64,000 bases of DNA from positions 917,001 through 981,000 of the forward strand of contig NZ_CP061769.1 of the NCBI RefSeq assembly GCF_011420305.2, given 5' to 3'. Shown in pieces: positions 17,211 to 24,906 of this stretch. Made by a program: the position numbers and the translations under genes. Within the stretch, counting starts at the first letter, position 1. Every line of letters starts with the position of its first letter. Source of the DNA: Nocardioides ochotonae. Lineage in GTDB: Bacteria; Actinomycetota; Actinomycetes; Propionibacteriales; Nocardioidaceae. The notes under the pieces were generated by a model. The model was not told where the DNA came from and ran no database searches. It saw nothing but the letters and a program-made list of their open reading frames with translations.

Positions 17211-18241
17211 GCGCCGGAGCCGAGCCCCTCGTCCGCGTCGAGGGCCTGGTCAAGCACTACCCGGTGCGTGGTCCGCGGCGCCCGCGCGGCACCCCGGCCT
17301 CGGTGGTGCACGCCGTCGACGGCGTCGACCTGCGGATCGCCCCCGGCGAGTCGGTCGCGCTGATCGGGGAGTCCGGCTGCGGGAAGTCGACGGTCGCGAA
17401 GGTCCTGGTCGGCCTGGTGCCGGCCACGCAGGGCGTGGTCCGGGTCGCCGGGCACGACGTCGTACCGGTGACGGTGAAGGACGCCGAGGCGCGCCGACGC
17501 GTCCAGCTGGTCTCCCAGAACCCGTGGTCGGCGCTGAACCGGGCCCGCACCGTGCGCCACATCCTGTCCCAGCCGGTCGTCCTGCATGGCCGGGCGACGG
17601 GCAAGCAGGCGGTGGAGCAGCGGGTCTCCGAGCTGTTGGGCCTGGTCGGGCTCCCGGTCGAGTACCTCGACCGGCGTCCGCGGGACCTGAGCGGCGGTGA
17701 GCTGCAACGGGTCACGGTGGCCCGGGCGCTCGCGACCGAGCCGGAGCTGCTCGTGCTCGACGAGCCGACCGCCAGCCTGGACGTCAGCGTGAAGGCGACG
17801 CTGGTCAACCTGCTCGCGGACCTGCGTGCCGAGCTCGGGCTGACCTACCTGCTGATCACCCACGAGCTCGACGTGGCCCGCCACCTGGTGGACCGGGTCG
17901 CGGTGATGTACCTCGGCGAGATCGTCGAGACCGGCACCGCCGAGCAGATCTTCAGCGCACCGGAGCACCCCTACACTCGCGCGCTGCTGGCCGCCTCGCC
18001 GGCCGAGCTCGTGATCGGGCAGCTGCACGGCGACGGCCTGGTGGGCGAGGTGCCCTCGGCGATCGACGTGCCGTCGGGCTGCCGCTTCCACACCCGCTGC
18101 CCGTTCGCCACCGCGGCGTGCACCACCGAGCACCCCCTCCTCAGCAGCCGGCCCGGCGAGCGCGCCGTGGCCTGCCTGCGCATCGACGAGCTCGTCGACG
18201 GACCCGTCGCGAGCACCCCCACCGGAAGGACACAGCAATGA
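17207..18241 (+). CDS. Dpp-type ABC importer ATPase (DppF-like), system 2
   Basis: 344 residues. Walker A GESGCGKS, Q loop LVSQNPWSALNRA, signature LSGGELQRV, Walker B LVLDEPTASLD and H loop ITHELDVA. The C-terminal extension carries the Cys cluster GCRFHTRCPFATAAC. It overlaps both neighbours as ATGA, so the small lipocalin-like gene that follows is translationally coupled to the importer. Confidence 0.92.
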   Translation: MSAGAEPLVRVEGLVKHYPVRGPRRPRGTPASVVHAVDGVDLRIAPGESVALIGESGCGKSTVAKVLVGLVPATQGVVRVAGHDVVPVTVKDAEARRRVQLVSQNPWSALNRARTVRHILSQPVVLHGRATGKQAVEQRVSELLGLVGLPVEYLDRRPRDLSGGELQRVTVARALATEPELLVLDEPTASLDVSVKATLVNLLADLRAELGLTYLLITHELDVARHLVDRVAVMYLGEIVETGTAEQIFSAPEHPYTRALLAASPAELVIGQLHGDGLVGEVPSAIDVPSGCRFHTRCPFATAACTTEHPLLSSRPGERAVACLRIDELVDGPVASTPTGRTQQ

Positions 18242-18690
18242 ACCCCTGGGACCAGGACTTCCCGATCCTCAGCAAGCACATGGGCGAGTGGGAGGGCGAG
18301 TACGTCCACCTCGACCCCGAGGGCAACGAGATCGACCGGCACGCCTCGCACCTGCGGATGTGGGTGCCCGAGGACGGCTCGTGCGACATCAAGCAGATCA
18401 ACACCTACACCTGGCCCGACGGCCGGGTCGAGGCCGTGGAGTTCCCCGGCATCCTCAAGGGCCGCGACGTGCACTTCGAGACCGACCGGATCAGCGGCCA
18501 CATGCACCAGGCCGACGAGCTGAACATCCTGCTGACCTGGACCTACAAGGAGCTGCTCAAGGAGGGCAACTACCTCTACGAGCTGATCCAGCTCAGCCGG
18601 GACGGCCAGCAGAAGGTGCGCACCTGGCACTGGATGGAGGACGACCGGCTGGTGAAGCGGACGGTCATCCGCGAGCGCAAGATCGCCTGA
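18238..18690 (+). CDS. lipocalin-like protein (DUF3598-like)
   Basis: 150 residues, no signal peptide. The opening pattern LSKHMGEWEGEYVHLDPEGNE and the alternating beta-strand texture resemble the DUF3598 family, a calycin (lipocalin-like) fold known from cyanobacteria and plants. The same opening occurs in the longer protein at 48341 (KRIAGEWHGRPSLFDAEGNH). The fold typically holds a hydrophobic small ligand; binding of a pigment or bilin here is an inference. Its start overlaps the stop of the ATPase gene, tying it to uptake system 2. Confidence 0.6.
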   Translation: MNPWDQDFPILSKHMGEWEGEYVHLDPEGNEIDRHASHLRMWVPEDGSCDIKQINTYTWPDGRVEAVEFPGILKGRDVHFETDRISGHMHQADELNILLTWTYKELLKEGNYLYELIQLSRDGQQKVRTWHWMEDDRLVKRTVIRERKIA

Positions 18691-18699
18691 TCTCCCCGG

Positions 18700-18728
18700 G
18701 GCGGGCCGACGCCTGGCGTCGGCCCGCC
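18700..18728. terminator. hairpin after lipocalin-like gene
   Basis: GGCGGGCCGACGCC pairs with GGCGTCGGCCCGCC with almost no loop (the innermost pairs must open). There is no U tract. It may end or attenuate transcription before the nitrilase-fold gene. Confidence 0.5.
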
Positions 18729-18762
18729 CACCCCTCCTCCGAGCCGAGAACGAGAGCGAGCC

Positions 18763-19776
18763 ATGCACGCAGACACGAACCCGGGGCGCTACCCGGTGGC
18801 CCCGCTGGCCCAGGACGCCTGGACCCTCGGGGTGGCGCAGTCCCGCATCCACCCCGCGGCGGACCGCGCCGACCTGGAGGACAACCTCCAGCACATGCTC
18901 CACCTCATCGACAACGCCTTCCACTACGGCCCCGGCCCGGACCTGCTGCTCTTCCACGAGTTCCCGATCAGCGGCTGGGACACCTGGACCCGCGAGGAGG
19001 CGCTCGAGCGCTGCATCACCCTCGACGGCCCCGAGCTGGCCGCGATCGCCGCGAAGGCCCGCCGGTTCGGCTCCTACATCGCCTTCGGCGCCTACGTGAA
19101 GGACCCCGACTGGCCCGGGCACGTGCTCAGCCTGACCAACCTGGTGGGCCCCGACGGCGACCTGGTCGCGAGCCACTGGAAGGCGCGCAACGTGCGCGGC
19201 CTGTTCCCCGGCTTCGAGCTCTTCACGACCGCCATCTACGACGTCCTCGACGAGTACGTCGAGCGCTACGGCGCCGACGCCGTCCTGCCGGTGGCCAAGA
19301 CCCCGCTGGGCAACATCACGCTCTCCTCCACCCAGCTCGAGCCGGAGCTGATGCGCGCCCTGGCGATCAAGGGCGCCGAGGTCATCCTGCGCACCGCCAG
19401 CGGCAGCTTCACCGAGACCGACATCGCCGCCACCGCGCTCTACAACCGGGTCTACGTGGCGGTCGCCAACAACGCGCTGCTGCTGCGCAAGGGGCCCTAC
19501 TTCGAGGACACCGGCGCCGGCGGCTCGGCCATCTACGGCCCCGACGGCAAGGTGATCGTCCGGGCCGAGGGCAAGCACGAGGCGCTGATCCAGGCGCGGA
19601 TCCCGATCGCTGCGTTCCGCGCGCGGCACCTGCAGCCCGACATCCACTGGGACCTCTACCGCGAGGTCTTCGACGGCTACGTCAGCCGGTTCCCGCCGAA
19701 CCTGTTCGCCGCCGAGCAGCCCCCGACCCTGGCCGACACCGCGGCGTACGTCGCGGGGCGGAGCCGGTGGACCTGA
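18763..19776 (+). CDS. nitrilase-superfamily protein lacking the catalytic cysteine
   Basis: 337 residues with the carbon-nitrogen hydrolase fold. The catalytic Glu is at about E66 (LLFHEFPISG) and the Lys at about K140 (ASHWKARN). At the usual cysteine motif (ICYDxxFPE) the protein reads ITLSSTQLEPE, so Ser188 or a neighbour stands where the nucleophilic Cys should be; no cysteine is nearby. The family normally hydrolyses amides or nitriles. With Ser it may be inactive, a binding protein, or carry out altered chemistry. It follows the second Dpp operon by 72 bp and may be in the same unit. Confidence 0.82.
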   Translation: MHADTNPGRYPVAPLAQDAWTLGVAQSRIHPAADRADLEDNLQHMLHLIDNAFHYGPGPDLLLFHEFPISGWDTWTREEALERCITLDGPELAAIAAKARRFGSYIAFGAYVKDPDWPGHVLSLTNLVGPDGDLVASHWKARNVRGLFPGFELFTTAIYDVLDEYVERYGADAVLPVAKTPLGNITLSSTQLEPELMRALAIKGAEVILRTASGSFTETDIAATALYNRVYVAVANNALLLRKGPYFEDTGAGGSAIYGPDGKVIVRAEGKHEALIQARIPIAAFRARHLQPDIHWDLYREVFDGYVSRFPPNLFAAEQPPTLADTAAYVAGRSRWT

Positions 19777-19802
19777 GCCGGTGGGCCTGAGCTCCGGCCG
19801 TC

Positions 19803-19831
19803 TGAGCGGCGCCCCCGTGGGGCGCCGCTCA
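19803..19831. terminator. convergent terminator
   Basis: A perfect 13-bp stem (TGAGCGGCGCCCC at 19803-19815 with GGGGCGCCGCTCA at 19819-19831) and a CGT loop. An outer CCGGCCG/CGGCCGG pair frames it. The stop codon of the FadR-type gene lies inside the right arm. Confidence 0.8.
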
Positions 19832-20674
19832 GCGGTCGGCCGGAGCGCTGCGGGCGATGACCCGGTCCTGGGCGTTCAGGAACAGCTCGAGGGTCAGGTC
19901 CATCAGCTCACCGCACACCCGCTCGGCGCCCTCGACGTCGCCGGCCTGCACCAGGTCGACCAGACGCCCGTGGCGGGCGGCGGTGTCGGGGGAGAAGTGC
20001 TGGTAGCGCTGGAAGTCCGGCACCCGCAGGCAGGCGTGCACGGTGCCCGCGAGGCGGGCGAGCATGTCGTTGCCCGAGCCGAGGTAGAGCAGCCGGTGGA
20101 AGGCCGTGTCGGCCTCGATCATCAGGCGGGGGTCCGCGGCGCGCGTCGCGCGGTCGATGCGGACCACGGCGTCGGCGAGCGCCTCGAGCACCGCCGGGTC
20201 GGCGTGGGTGGCGGTGAGGCCGGCGGCGAGCGGCTCGAGGCGCTCGCGCAGCTGGAGGGACTCCCGCAGCTGCACGAAGCGGCTGGCGCCGGAGGCGCGC
20301 CAGCGGATGACCTGCTCGTCCAGGAGCGCCCAGCTGCCCGGATCGGTCACCGTCGTACCGGCGCGTTGCCGGGCCTGGACCATGCCCTTCGCGGCCAGCG
20401 TGCGCAGGCACTCGCGCACCAACGAGCGCGACACCTCCAGCTCGGTCGCGATCCGGTCCGGGTCGATCACGCCGGTGAGCTCCCCGGCGGCGATCCGACT
20501 GCCGAGGCGCTCCACGATCCGGCCGTGCATGCTCGCCAGCTCCGCGGGCTCCGGCGGGACCGGAGGGTACGGGGACCGCGTCACCGTGGCCGCCGTGGCC
20601 CGCGAGGCCGCGGGACGGTGGGCCGGCCGGCCGTCGGAGCCGGTCGAGGACATCGGGCGCGGGCGATCCGCCAC
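19829..20674 (-). CDS. GntR-family regulator, FadR subfamily
   Basis: 281 residues. About 45 disordered N-terminal residues precede a GntR winged helix (IDPDRIATELEVSRSLVRECLRTLAAKGMV) and an all-helical FCD ligand domain with metal-binding-type residues (DTAFHRLLYLGSGND, later HGRLVDLVQAGD). FCD regulators respond to carboxylic acids. GTG at 20674 has AAAGGGA upstream; ATG at 20653 is an alternative. It is divergent from the second IclR gene, so one intergenic region serves two regulators. Confidence 0.88.
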   Translation of the reverse strand: MADRPRPMSSTGSDGRPAHRPAASRATAATVTRSPYPPVPPEPAELASMHGRIVERLGSRIAAGELTGVIDPDRIATELEVSRSLVRECLRTLAAKGMVQARQRAGTTVTDPGSWALLDEQVIRWRASGASRFVQLRESLQLRERLEPLAAGLTATHADPAVLEALADAVVRIDRATRAADPRLMIEADTAFHRLLYLGSGNDMLARLAGTVHACLRVPDFQRYQHFSPDTAARHGRLVDLVQAGDVEGAERVCGELMDLTLELFLNAQDRVIARSAPADR

Positions 20675-20721
20675 GGTCGGTCCCTTTCAGTAGGAGGGCA
20701 ACGCAGTGAGCGCACCATATA

Positions 20722-20734
20722 GGAATAGTGTTTC
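20722..20734. promoter_or_regulatory. IclR-type operator candidate 5
   Basis: GGAATAGTGTTTC, a variant of the 13-bp palindrome, 26 bp upstream of the IclR gene at 20760 and between it and the divergent FadR-type gene. This suggests autoregulation. Confidence 0.5.
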
Positions 20735-20759
20735 GGAGACCGGAACGAAAGGTGACGAC

Positions 20760-21557
20760 ATGACCACCCCCCGGCCGGCAGCGGCTGGCGCCGGTGCCAC
20801 GATCGCGACGGTCGAACGCGCGGCCGACGTGCTGCTGCACCTCGCCGCCGATCCGCGCGCCGACCACGGCGTCACGGAGGTGGCCGAGGCGATGGGGCTC
20901 TCGAAGTCGGCCGTCCACCGGGTGCTGAGCTCGCTGCGGCGCGGCGGGCTCGTCGAGCTCGACGAGCACACCCGTCGCTACTCCCTCGGCGCCGGCGCGC
21001 TCCGCCTCGGGCTGAGCTACCTCGACCGGATCGACGTGCGGCGGCTTGCTCGCCCGGTCCTGGAGGACCTCTCGGAGCGGACCGGCGAGACCGCGACGCT
21101 GTCGGTCCTGCTGGGCGAGCGCGACCGCATCTACGTCGACCAGGTCACCCCGGAGCGCGAGGTGATCATGTCGGTGTCGCTGGGCGAGCCCTACTCGCTG
21201 CACGCCGGCGCCTCGTCCCGGGTGTTCCTCGCCTTCCTGCCCGACGCCCAGCGCGAGCGCTACCTGGCCGGGCCGCTGACCTCCGCGCGGGGGGCGACCG
21301 TCGTCGACGACGCCGGCCTCCGCGAGGAGCTGGCCCGGGTGCGCGCCCAGGGTTGGGCCCGGTCCGCGGGGGAGCGGCAGGACGGGGCGGCGTCGGTGGC
21401 CGCACCGGTGCTGCGCCACGACGGCACGCCGGCGGCGGTGATCAGCGTGTGTGGCCCGGCCTCCCGGTTCGCCGCCGAGCTCGACCACTGCCGCGAGCTG
21501 CTGCTCGAGGCCACCCGCTCGCTCTCCACCGGGCTGGGGTGGGTCGCGGAGGACTGA
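20760..21557 (+). CDS. IclR-family transcriptional regulator 2
   Basis: 265 residues. Winged helix at about residues 18-75 and IclR effector domain with SLGEPYSLHAGASSRVFLAFL and ISVCGPASRF. Close match to the IclR protein at 5173 along its full length, including the region DRIYVDQVTPEREVIMSV. ATG at 20760 has AAGG upstream; a GTG at 20706 would place the operator inside the coding region and is less likely. Two such paralogues may recognise the same operator and sense different intermediates. Confidence 0.92.
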   Translation: MTTPRPAAAGAGATIATVERAADVLLHLAADPRADHGVTEVAEAMGLSKSAVHRVLSSLRRGGLVELDEHTRRYSLGAGALRLGLSYLDRIDVRRLARPVLEDLSERTGETATLSVLLGERDRIYVDQVTPEREVIMSVSLGEPYSLHAGASSRVFLAFLPDAQRERYLAGPLTSARGATVVDDAGLREELARVRAQGWARSAGERQDGAASVAAPVLRHDGTPAAVISVCGPASRFAAELDHCRELLLEATRSLSTGLGWVAED

Positions 21558-21638
21558 TCGCCGCGCGCCGAGCGTCTCGGGCTGGGTGCGCGCCCCTTGT
21601 GCGGCACCGGATCGAGGGCCACAATGATTCCACTAGGC

Positions 21639-21651
21639 GAAACATTGTTTC
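21639..21651. promoter_or_regulatory. IclR-type operator candidate 6
   Basis: GAAACATTGTTTC, a perfect palindrome ending 14 bp before the GTG start of the tandem hydrolase and just before its AAGGAGG. In this position a bound repressor would block transcription. Confidence 0.65.
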
Positions 21652-21665
21652 ACAAGGAGGAATCG

Positions 21666-23324
21666 GTGATCGAGCGCCACTACGTCAGTCTCCCGGGCGG
21701 GCAGCTGCACTACCTGCGTGCCGGAGCGGGGGCGCCGGTCATCGTGCTGCACTCCTCGCCGATGTCCTCGGCCTGCATGACACCGTGGATCGAGAGGCTC
21801 GCGGCGCACTTCACCGTCTATGCCCTCGACACCGCAGGCTACGGCCAGTCCGACCCGCTGCCCTCCGGCGACGCCGACCCCGAGATCGCCGACTACGGGC
21901 GCCGGGTGCTGGAGTTCGCCGACGCCGTCGGGCTGGAGCGCTTCGTGCTCGCCGGCACGCACACCGGGTCCAAGATCGCCCTGTCCGCCGCGGTCCTGGC
22001 GCCCGAGCGGGTCGCGCAGCTGGTGATGGACGGGCTGGGCCTCTACACGGTCGAGGAGATGGCCGAGCAGCTCGAGCACTACACCCCACGGGTCGAGCCG
22101 GTCTGGCACGGCGGCCACCTCACCGAGGCCTGGCACCGCATGCGCAACATGTGGACCTTCTGGCCCTGGTACCGCCAGGAGGCCGGCCGGCGCCTCGATG
22201 AGTCCATGCCGGCGCTGGCCGACCTGCACCAGATGACCTTCGACATGCTGCGCGCACGCCCGGACTGGGGCCTGGCCTATCGCGCCGCGTTCCGCTACGA
22301 CGCCCGAGCGGCGCTGCGCGACCTGCGGGTGCCTGCGGTGCTGCTCGCCAAGCACGCGGACCCGCTGCACGAGCACCTCGACCGGCTGCGGGTCGAGGCC
22401 CCGACGATGGAGGTGCGCAGCGTCGACAACGCCACCCACCTCGAGGACCTGGTGGCGGCCTTCGACCGCGGCCTCGGCCTGGCCGACGCCCCGCCCTCCC
22501 CGCCGGTCGAGCACCGCGGGGGTACGACGCGGACCTACGTGCGCACCGAGCACGGGGTCAGCCACGTGCGCATCGACGGCGACCCGGGGGCGCCCCCGCT
22601 GCTGCTCGTCCACGGCTCGCCGGGGTCGGCGGACAGCTTCGAGGGCCTGATCGGTGAGCTGGCACGGGACCACCTGGTGGTCTCGCCCGACACGCTCGGC
22701 AACGGCTACTCCTCCGCGCCGCGCGGCGAGGACCCCCGCATCGAGCAGTTCGCCGCCGCCGACGCCGCGGTGCTCGACGCGCTGGGCCTCGCCGGGGTCA
22801 CGGCGTACGGCAGCCACACGGGCGCCTGCATCGCCCTCGAGCTGGCCTGCCAGCGCCCGGACCTGGTGGCCACGCTCGTCGCCGACGGCCTGCCGGTGCT
22901 CGAGGAGGCGGAGCGCGCGGACCTGCTGGAGAACTACTTCATCTCGATGGAGCCGGAACGACACGGCGAGCACCTGCTGCGCGCCTGGCACACGATCCGC
23001 GACGTGCAGCTGTTCTGGCCGTGGTACCGCCAGACGGCGGCGACCGTGCGTCCCACGGCGCCCTCGGAGCCCGCGCACCTGCACCGGCTGGTGCTGGAGT
23101 TCCTCAAGAGCGGGCCGACCTATCGGCACTCCTACCGCGCGGCGTTCCTCTTCGACTCCCGCGAGCGGCTTGCGGCGGTGTCGGTGCCGACGCTGGTGTG
23201 CGCGGCCCCCGAGGACATGCTGCGCCGCGGCAGCGAGGAGGTCAGTGGCGAGGGCCGGGTCCGCTTCGTCGAGCTGGACCACGCCGACGGGCGCGACGCG
23301 GCCTGGGCGGTGCGCCAGGCCTGA
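21666..23324 (+). CDS. tandem alpha/beta-hydrolase fusion, non-canonical nucleophile
   Basis: 552 residues formed of two alpha/beta-hydrolase domains (about 1-275 and 290-552) that resemble each other. Shared landmarks are the oxyanion-type HSSP/HGSP segment, an FWPWYRQ motif (residues about 165 and 425) and the nucleophile elbow. In both halves the elbow reads G-x-H-T-G (H99 in GTHTG, H384 in GSHTG) instead of G-x-S-x-G, so the usual serine is His. The fold suggests ester, lactone or C-C hydrolysis, but the changed nucleophile makes activity uncertain. GTG start at 21666 has AAGGAGG 5 bp upstream. It is a single-gene unit behind operator candidate 6. Confidence 0.82.
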   Translation: MIERHYVSLPGGQLHYLRAGAGAPVIVLHSSPMSSACMTPWIERLAAHFTVYALDTAGYGQSDPLPSGDADPEIADYGRRVLEFADAVGLERFVLAGTHTGSKIALSAAVLAPERVAQLVMDGLGLYTVEEMAEQLEHYTPRVEPVWHGGHLTEAWHRMRNMWTFWPWYRQEAGRRLDESMPALADLHQMTFDMLRARPDWGLAYRAAFRYDARAALRDLRVPAVLLAKHADPLHEHLDRLRVEAPTMEVRSVDNATHLEDLVAAFDRGLGLADAPPSPPVEHRGGTTRTYVRTEHGVSHVRIDGDPGAPPLLLVHGSPGSADSFEGLIGELARDHLVVSPDTLGNGYSSAPRGEDPRIEQFAAADAAVLDALGLAGVTAYGSHTGACIALELACQRPDLVATLVADGLPVLEEAERADLLENYFISMEPERHGEHLLRAWHTIRDVQLFWPWYRQTAATVRPTAPSEPAHLHRLVLEFLKSGPTYRHSYRAAFLFDSRERLAAVSVPTLVCAAPEDMLRRGSEEVSGEGRVRFVELDHADGRDAAWAVRQA

Positions 23325-23354
23325 CCCGGCCCCCGCGAGAGCGGGACGTACGAC

Positions 23355-23390
23355 GACGCCCGCCGCTCCCCGAGGGGAACGGCGGGCGTC
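23355..23390. terminator. bidirectional terminator between convergent genes
   Basis: GACGCCCGCCG at 23355-23365 pairs with CGGCGGGCGTC at 23380-23390, with additional inner CCCC/GGGG pairing. It lies between the tandem hydrolase gene and the minus-strand amidohydrolase operon. Confidence 0.75.
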
Positions 23391-23439
23391 GCTGCGTCAG
23401 GCCCCGATCAGCGGGTCAGCCAGTCAGCCGATCAGCCGA

Positions 23440-24906
23440 TCAGGCGGTCGGGCGGGCCAGGAAGCGCCCGGGCGTCTCGTCGGTGACGACGCCGTCGGTC
23501 ATGATCTGCTGGCCGCGCAGGAAGGTGTCGGTGACCTTCGCGGTCAGGTCGGCGCCCTCGAACGGCGTGTACTCCTGGCTGGAGACCGAGTCCTCGGCGC
23601 GCACCGTCCAGGCGTGGTCGACGTCGACCAGGGCCAGGTCGGCGTCCTTGCCGACGGCGATGGCGCCCTTGGTGGCACCCAGGCCGTAGCGCTCGGCGGG
23701 GTTGGTCGCGGTGAGCTCGGCGATCCGGCCGAAGGCCAGGCCCCGCTTGCGCCCCTCGGAGACCATCCCGGCGAGGAGGTACTCCGCGCCGCCGAAGCCC
23801 GACTTCGCCACGAAGACGTCGTCCTTGGGCTGGCCGAACTTGAGCTCCTCCTTGCAGCACGCGTGGTCGGAGACGACCCAGTCGATCTTGCCGTCGAGCA
23901 GGTAGTCCCACAGCGCCTCGACGTCCTCGCGCGGACGCAGCGGCGGGTTGACCTTGCCGCCGACGCCGTGCGCGGTGTCGCAGTCGGCGAGCAGGTGGCC
24001 CACGGTGACCTCGCGGCGGAAGTCGATGTGCGGGAACGCCGCGGCCATCGTCAGCGCCGCCTCGACGGCCTTGCGGCTGGTGAGGTGCAGCAGGTTGATG
24101 GTGGGCAGGTTGGTCTCGTGCGCCAGGTAGGAGGCGATCGTGACCGCGAGGCCCTCGGAGTGCGGGGGACGCGAGGCGGAGTACGCCGGGAGCCCGGTGA
24201 GGGTGCCGTCCTCCTCGACCATCTTGGTGTAGGCGGCCATGATCTCGGCGGTCTCGCAGTGCAGCGAGAGCGAGATCTGGTCGGCGATCTCCGGGTTCTC
24301 CTCGCGGGCCTTCTGCACCCCGCGCATCACGAACTCGAAGTGGGCGTAGTCGTAGCGCTCGCCCTCCGGGGTCATCAGGAACTGCGACTGGTCGCTGCTG
24401 CGCCCGTGCAGGCCGTAGGAGCCGTAGAACATGAACACCTTGAACGAGGTCACCCCGTGGTCCTTGACCAGGGCCGGGATCTCGGAGATCTGCGACTTGC
24501 TCATCGGCGCGAGGTGGTAGGTGTAGTCGATCGTCGCGTTGCCCTCGGTCAGCGCGAGCACCTCGGGGAAGAAGTCGGCGTAGTCGCCGGACTTGTTGAG
24601 GTAGTACTGGCCGGTGCGCATGTAGGACAGCGACGTCGTGACGCCGCCCTGGGCCGAGGCGCGCGACTCGGTGCGCACGTCCTCGGGCAGCGGGTTGTAG
24701 ATGCCCCAGTGCTGGTGGGCGTCCACGACGCCGGGGAAGGCGACCTTGCCGCCGCCGTCGACGACCCGGGCGGCCGAGTCGGCGGGGATGCCGGCCTCGA
24801 TCCGGGCGAACTTCCCGTCCTTGACGGCGATGTCCACGGTCTGGGGCTCGTCGTGGCCGGGGAGGACGGCCTTGACGTTGGTGAGGAGGACGTCGTACTC
24901 GGTCAC
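23440..24906 (-). CDS. cyclic amidohydrolase (dihydropyrimidinase/hydantoinase family)
   Basis: 488 residues, full length for the family. The binuclear metal site is complete: H64-x-H66 (VDAHQHWG), the carboxylatable lysine K156 (TSFKVFMF), H216 (LSLHCETA), H274 (NLLHLTS) and D347 (VVSDHACC). Family members open cyclic amides, imides, hydantoins or ureides. Given the neighbours, a cyclic imide such as a substituted maleimide is a reasonable but unproven substrate. GTG at 24906 has AAGGAGA upstream and overlaps the PrpD-like stop as GTGA. It is the last gene of the operon starting at 28473. Confidence 0.9.
   Translation of the reverse strand: MTEYDVLLTNVKAVLPGHDEPQTVDIAVKDGKFARIEAGIPADSAARVVDGGGKVAFPGVVDAHQHWGIYNPLPEDVRTESRASAQGGVTTSLSYMRTGQYYLNKSGDYADFFPEVLALTEGNATIDYTYHLAPMSKSQISEIPALVKDHGVTSFKVFMFYGSYGLHGRSSDQSQFLMTPEGERYDYAHFEFVMRGVQKAREENPEIADQISLSLHCETAEIMAAYTKMVEEDGTLTGLPAYSASRPPHSEGLAVTIASYLAHETNLPTINLLHLTSRKAVEAALTMAAAFPHIDFRREVTVGHLLADCDTAHGVGGKVNPPLRPREDVEALWDYLLDGKIDWVVSDHACCKEELKFGQPKDDVFVAKSGFGGAEYLLAGMVSEGRKRGLAFGRIAELTATNPAERYGLGATKGAIAVGKDADLALVDVDHAWTVRAEDSVSSQEYTPFEGADLTAKVTDTFLRGQQIMTDGVVTDETPGRFLARPTA

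Noticed and set aside
23405..23440. TCAGCC-type short tandem repeats behind the amidohydrolase stop
   Set aside because: Too short and irregular to be CRISPR or a regulatory array; probably slippage in a terminator-flanking stretch.
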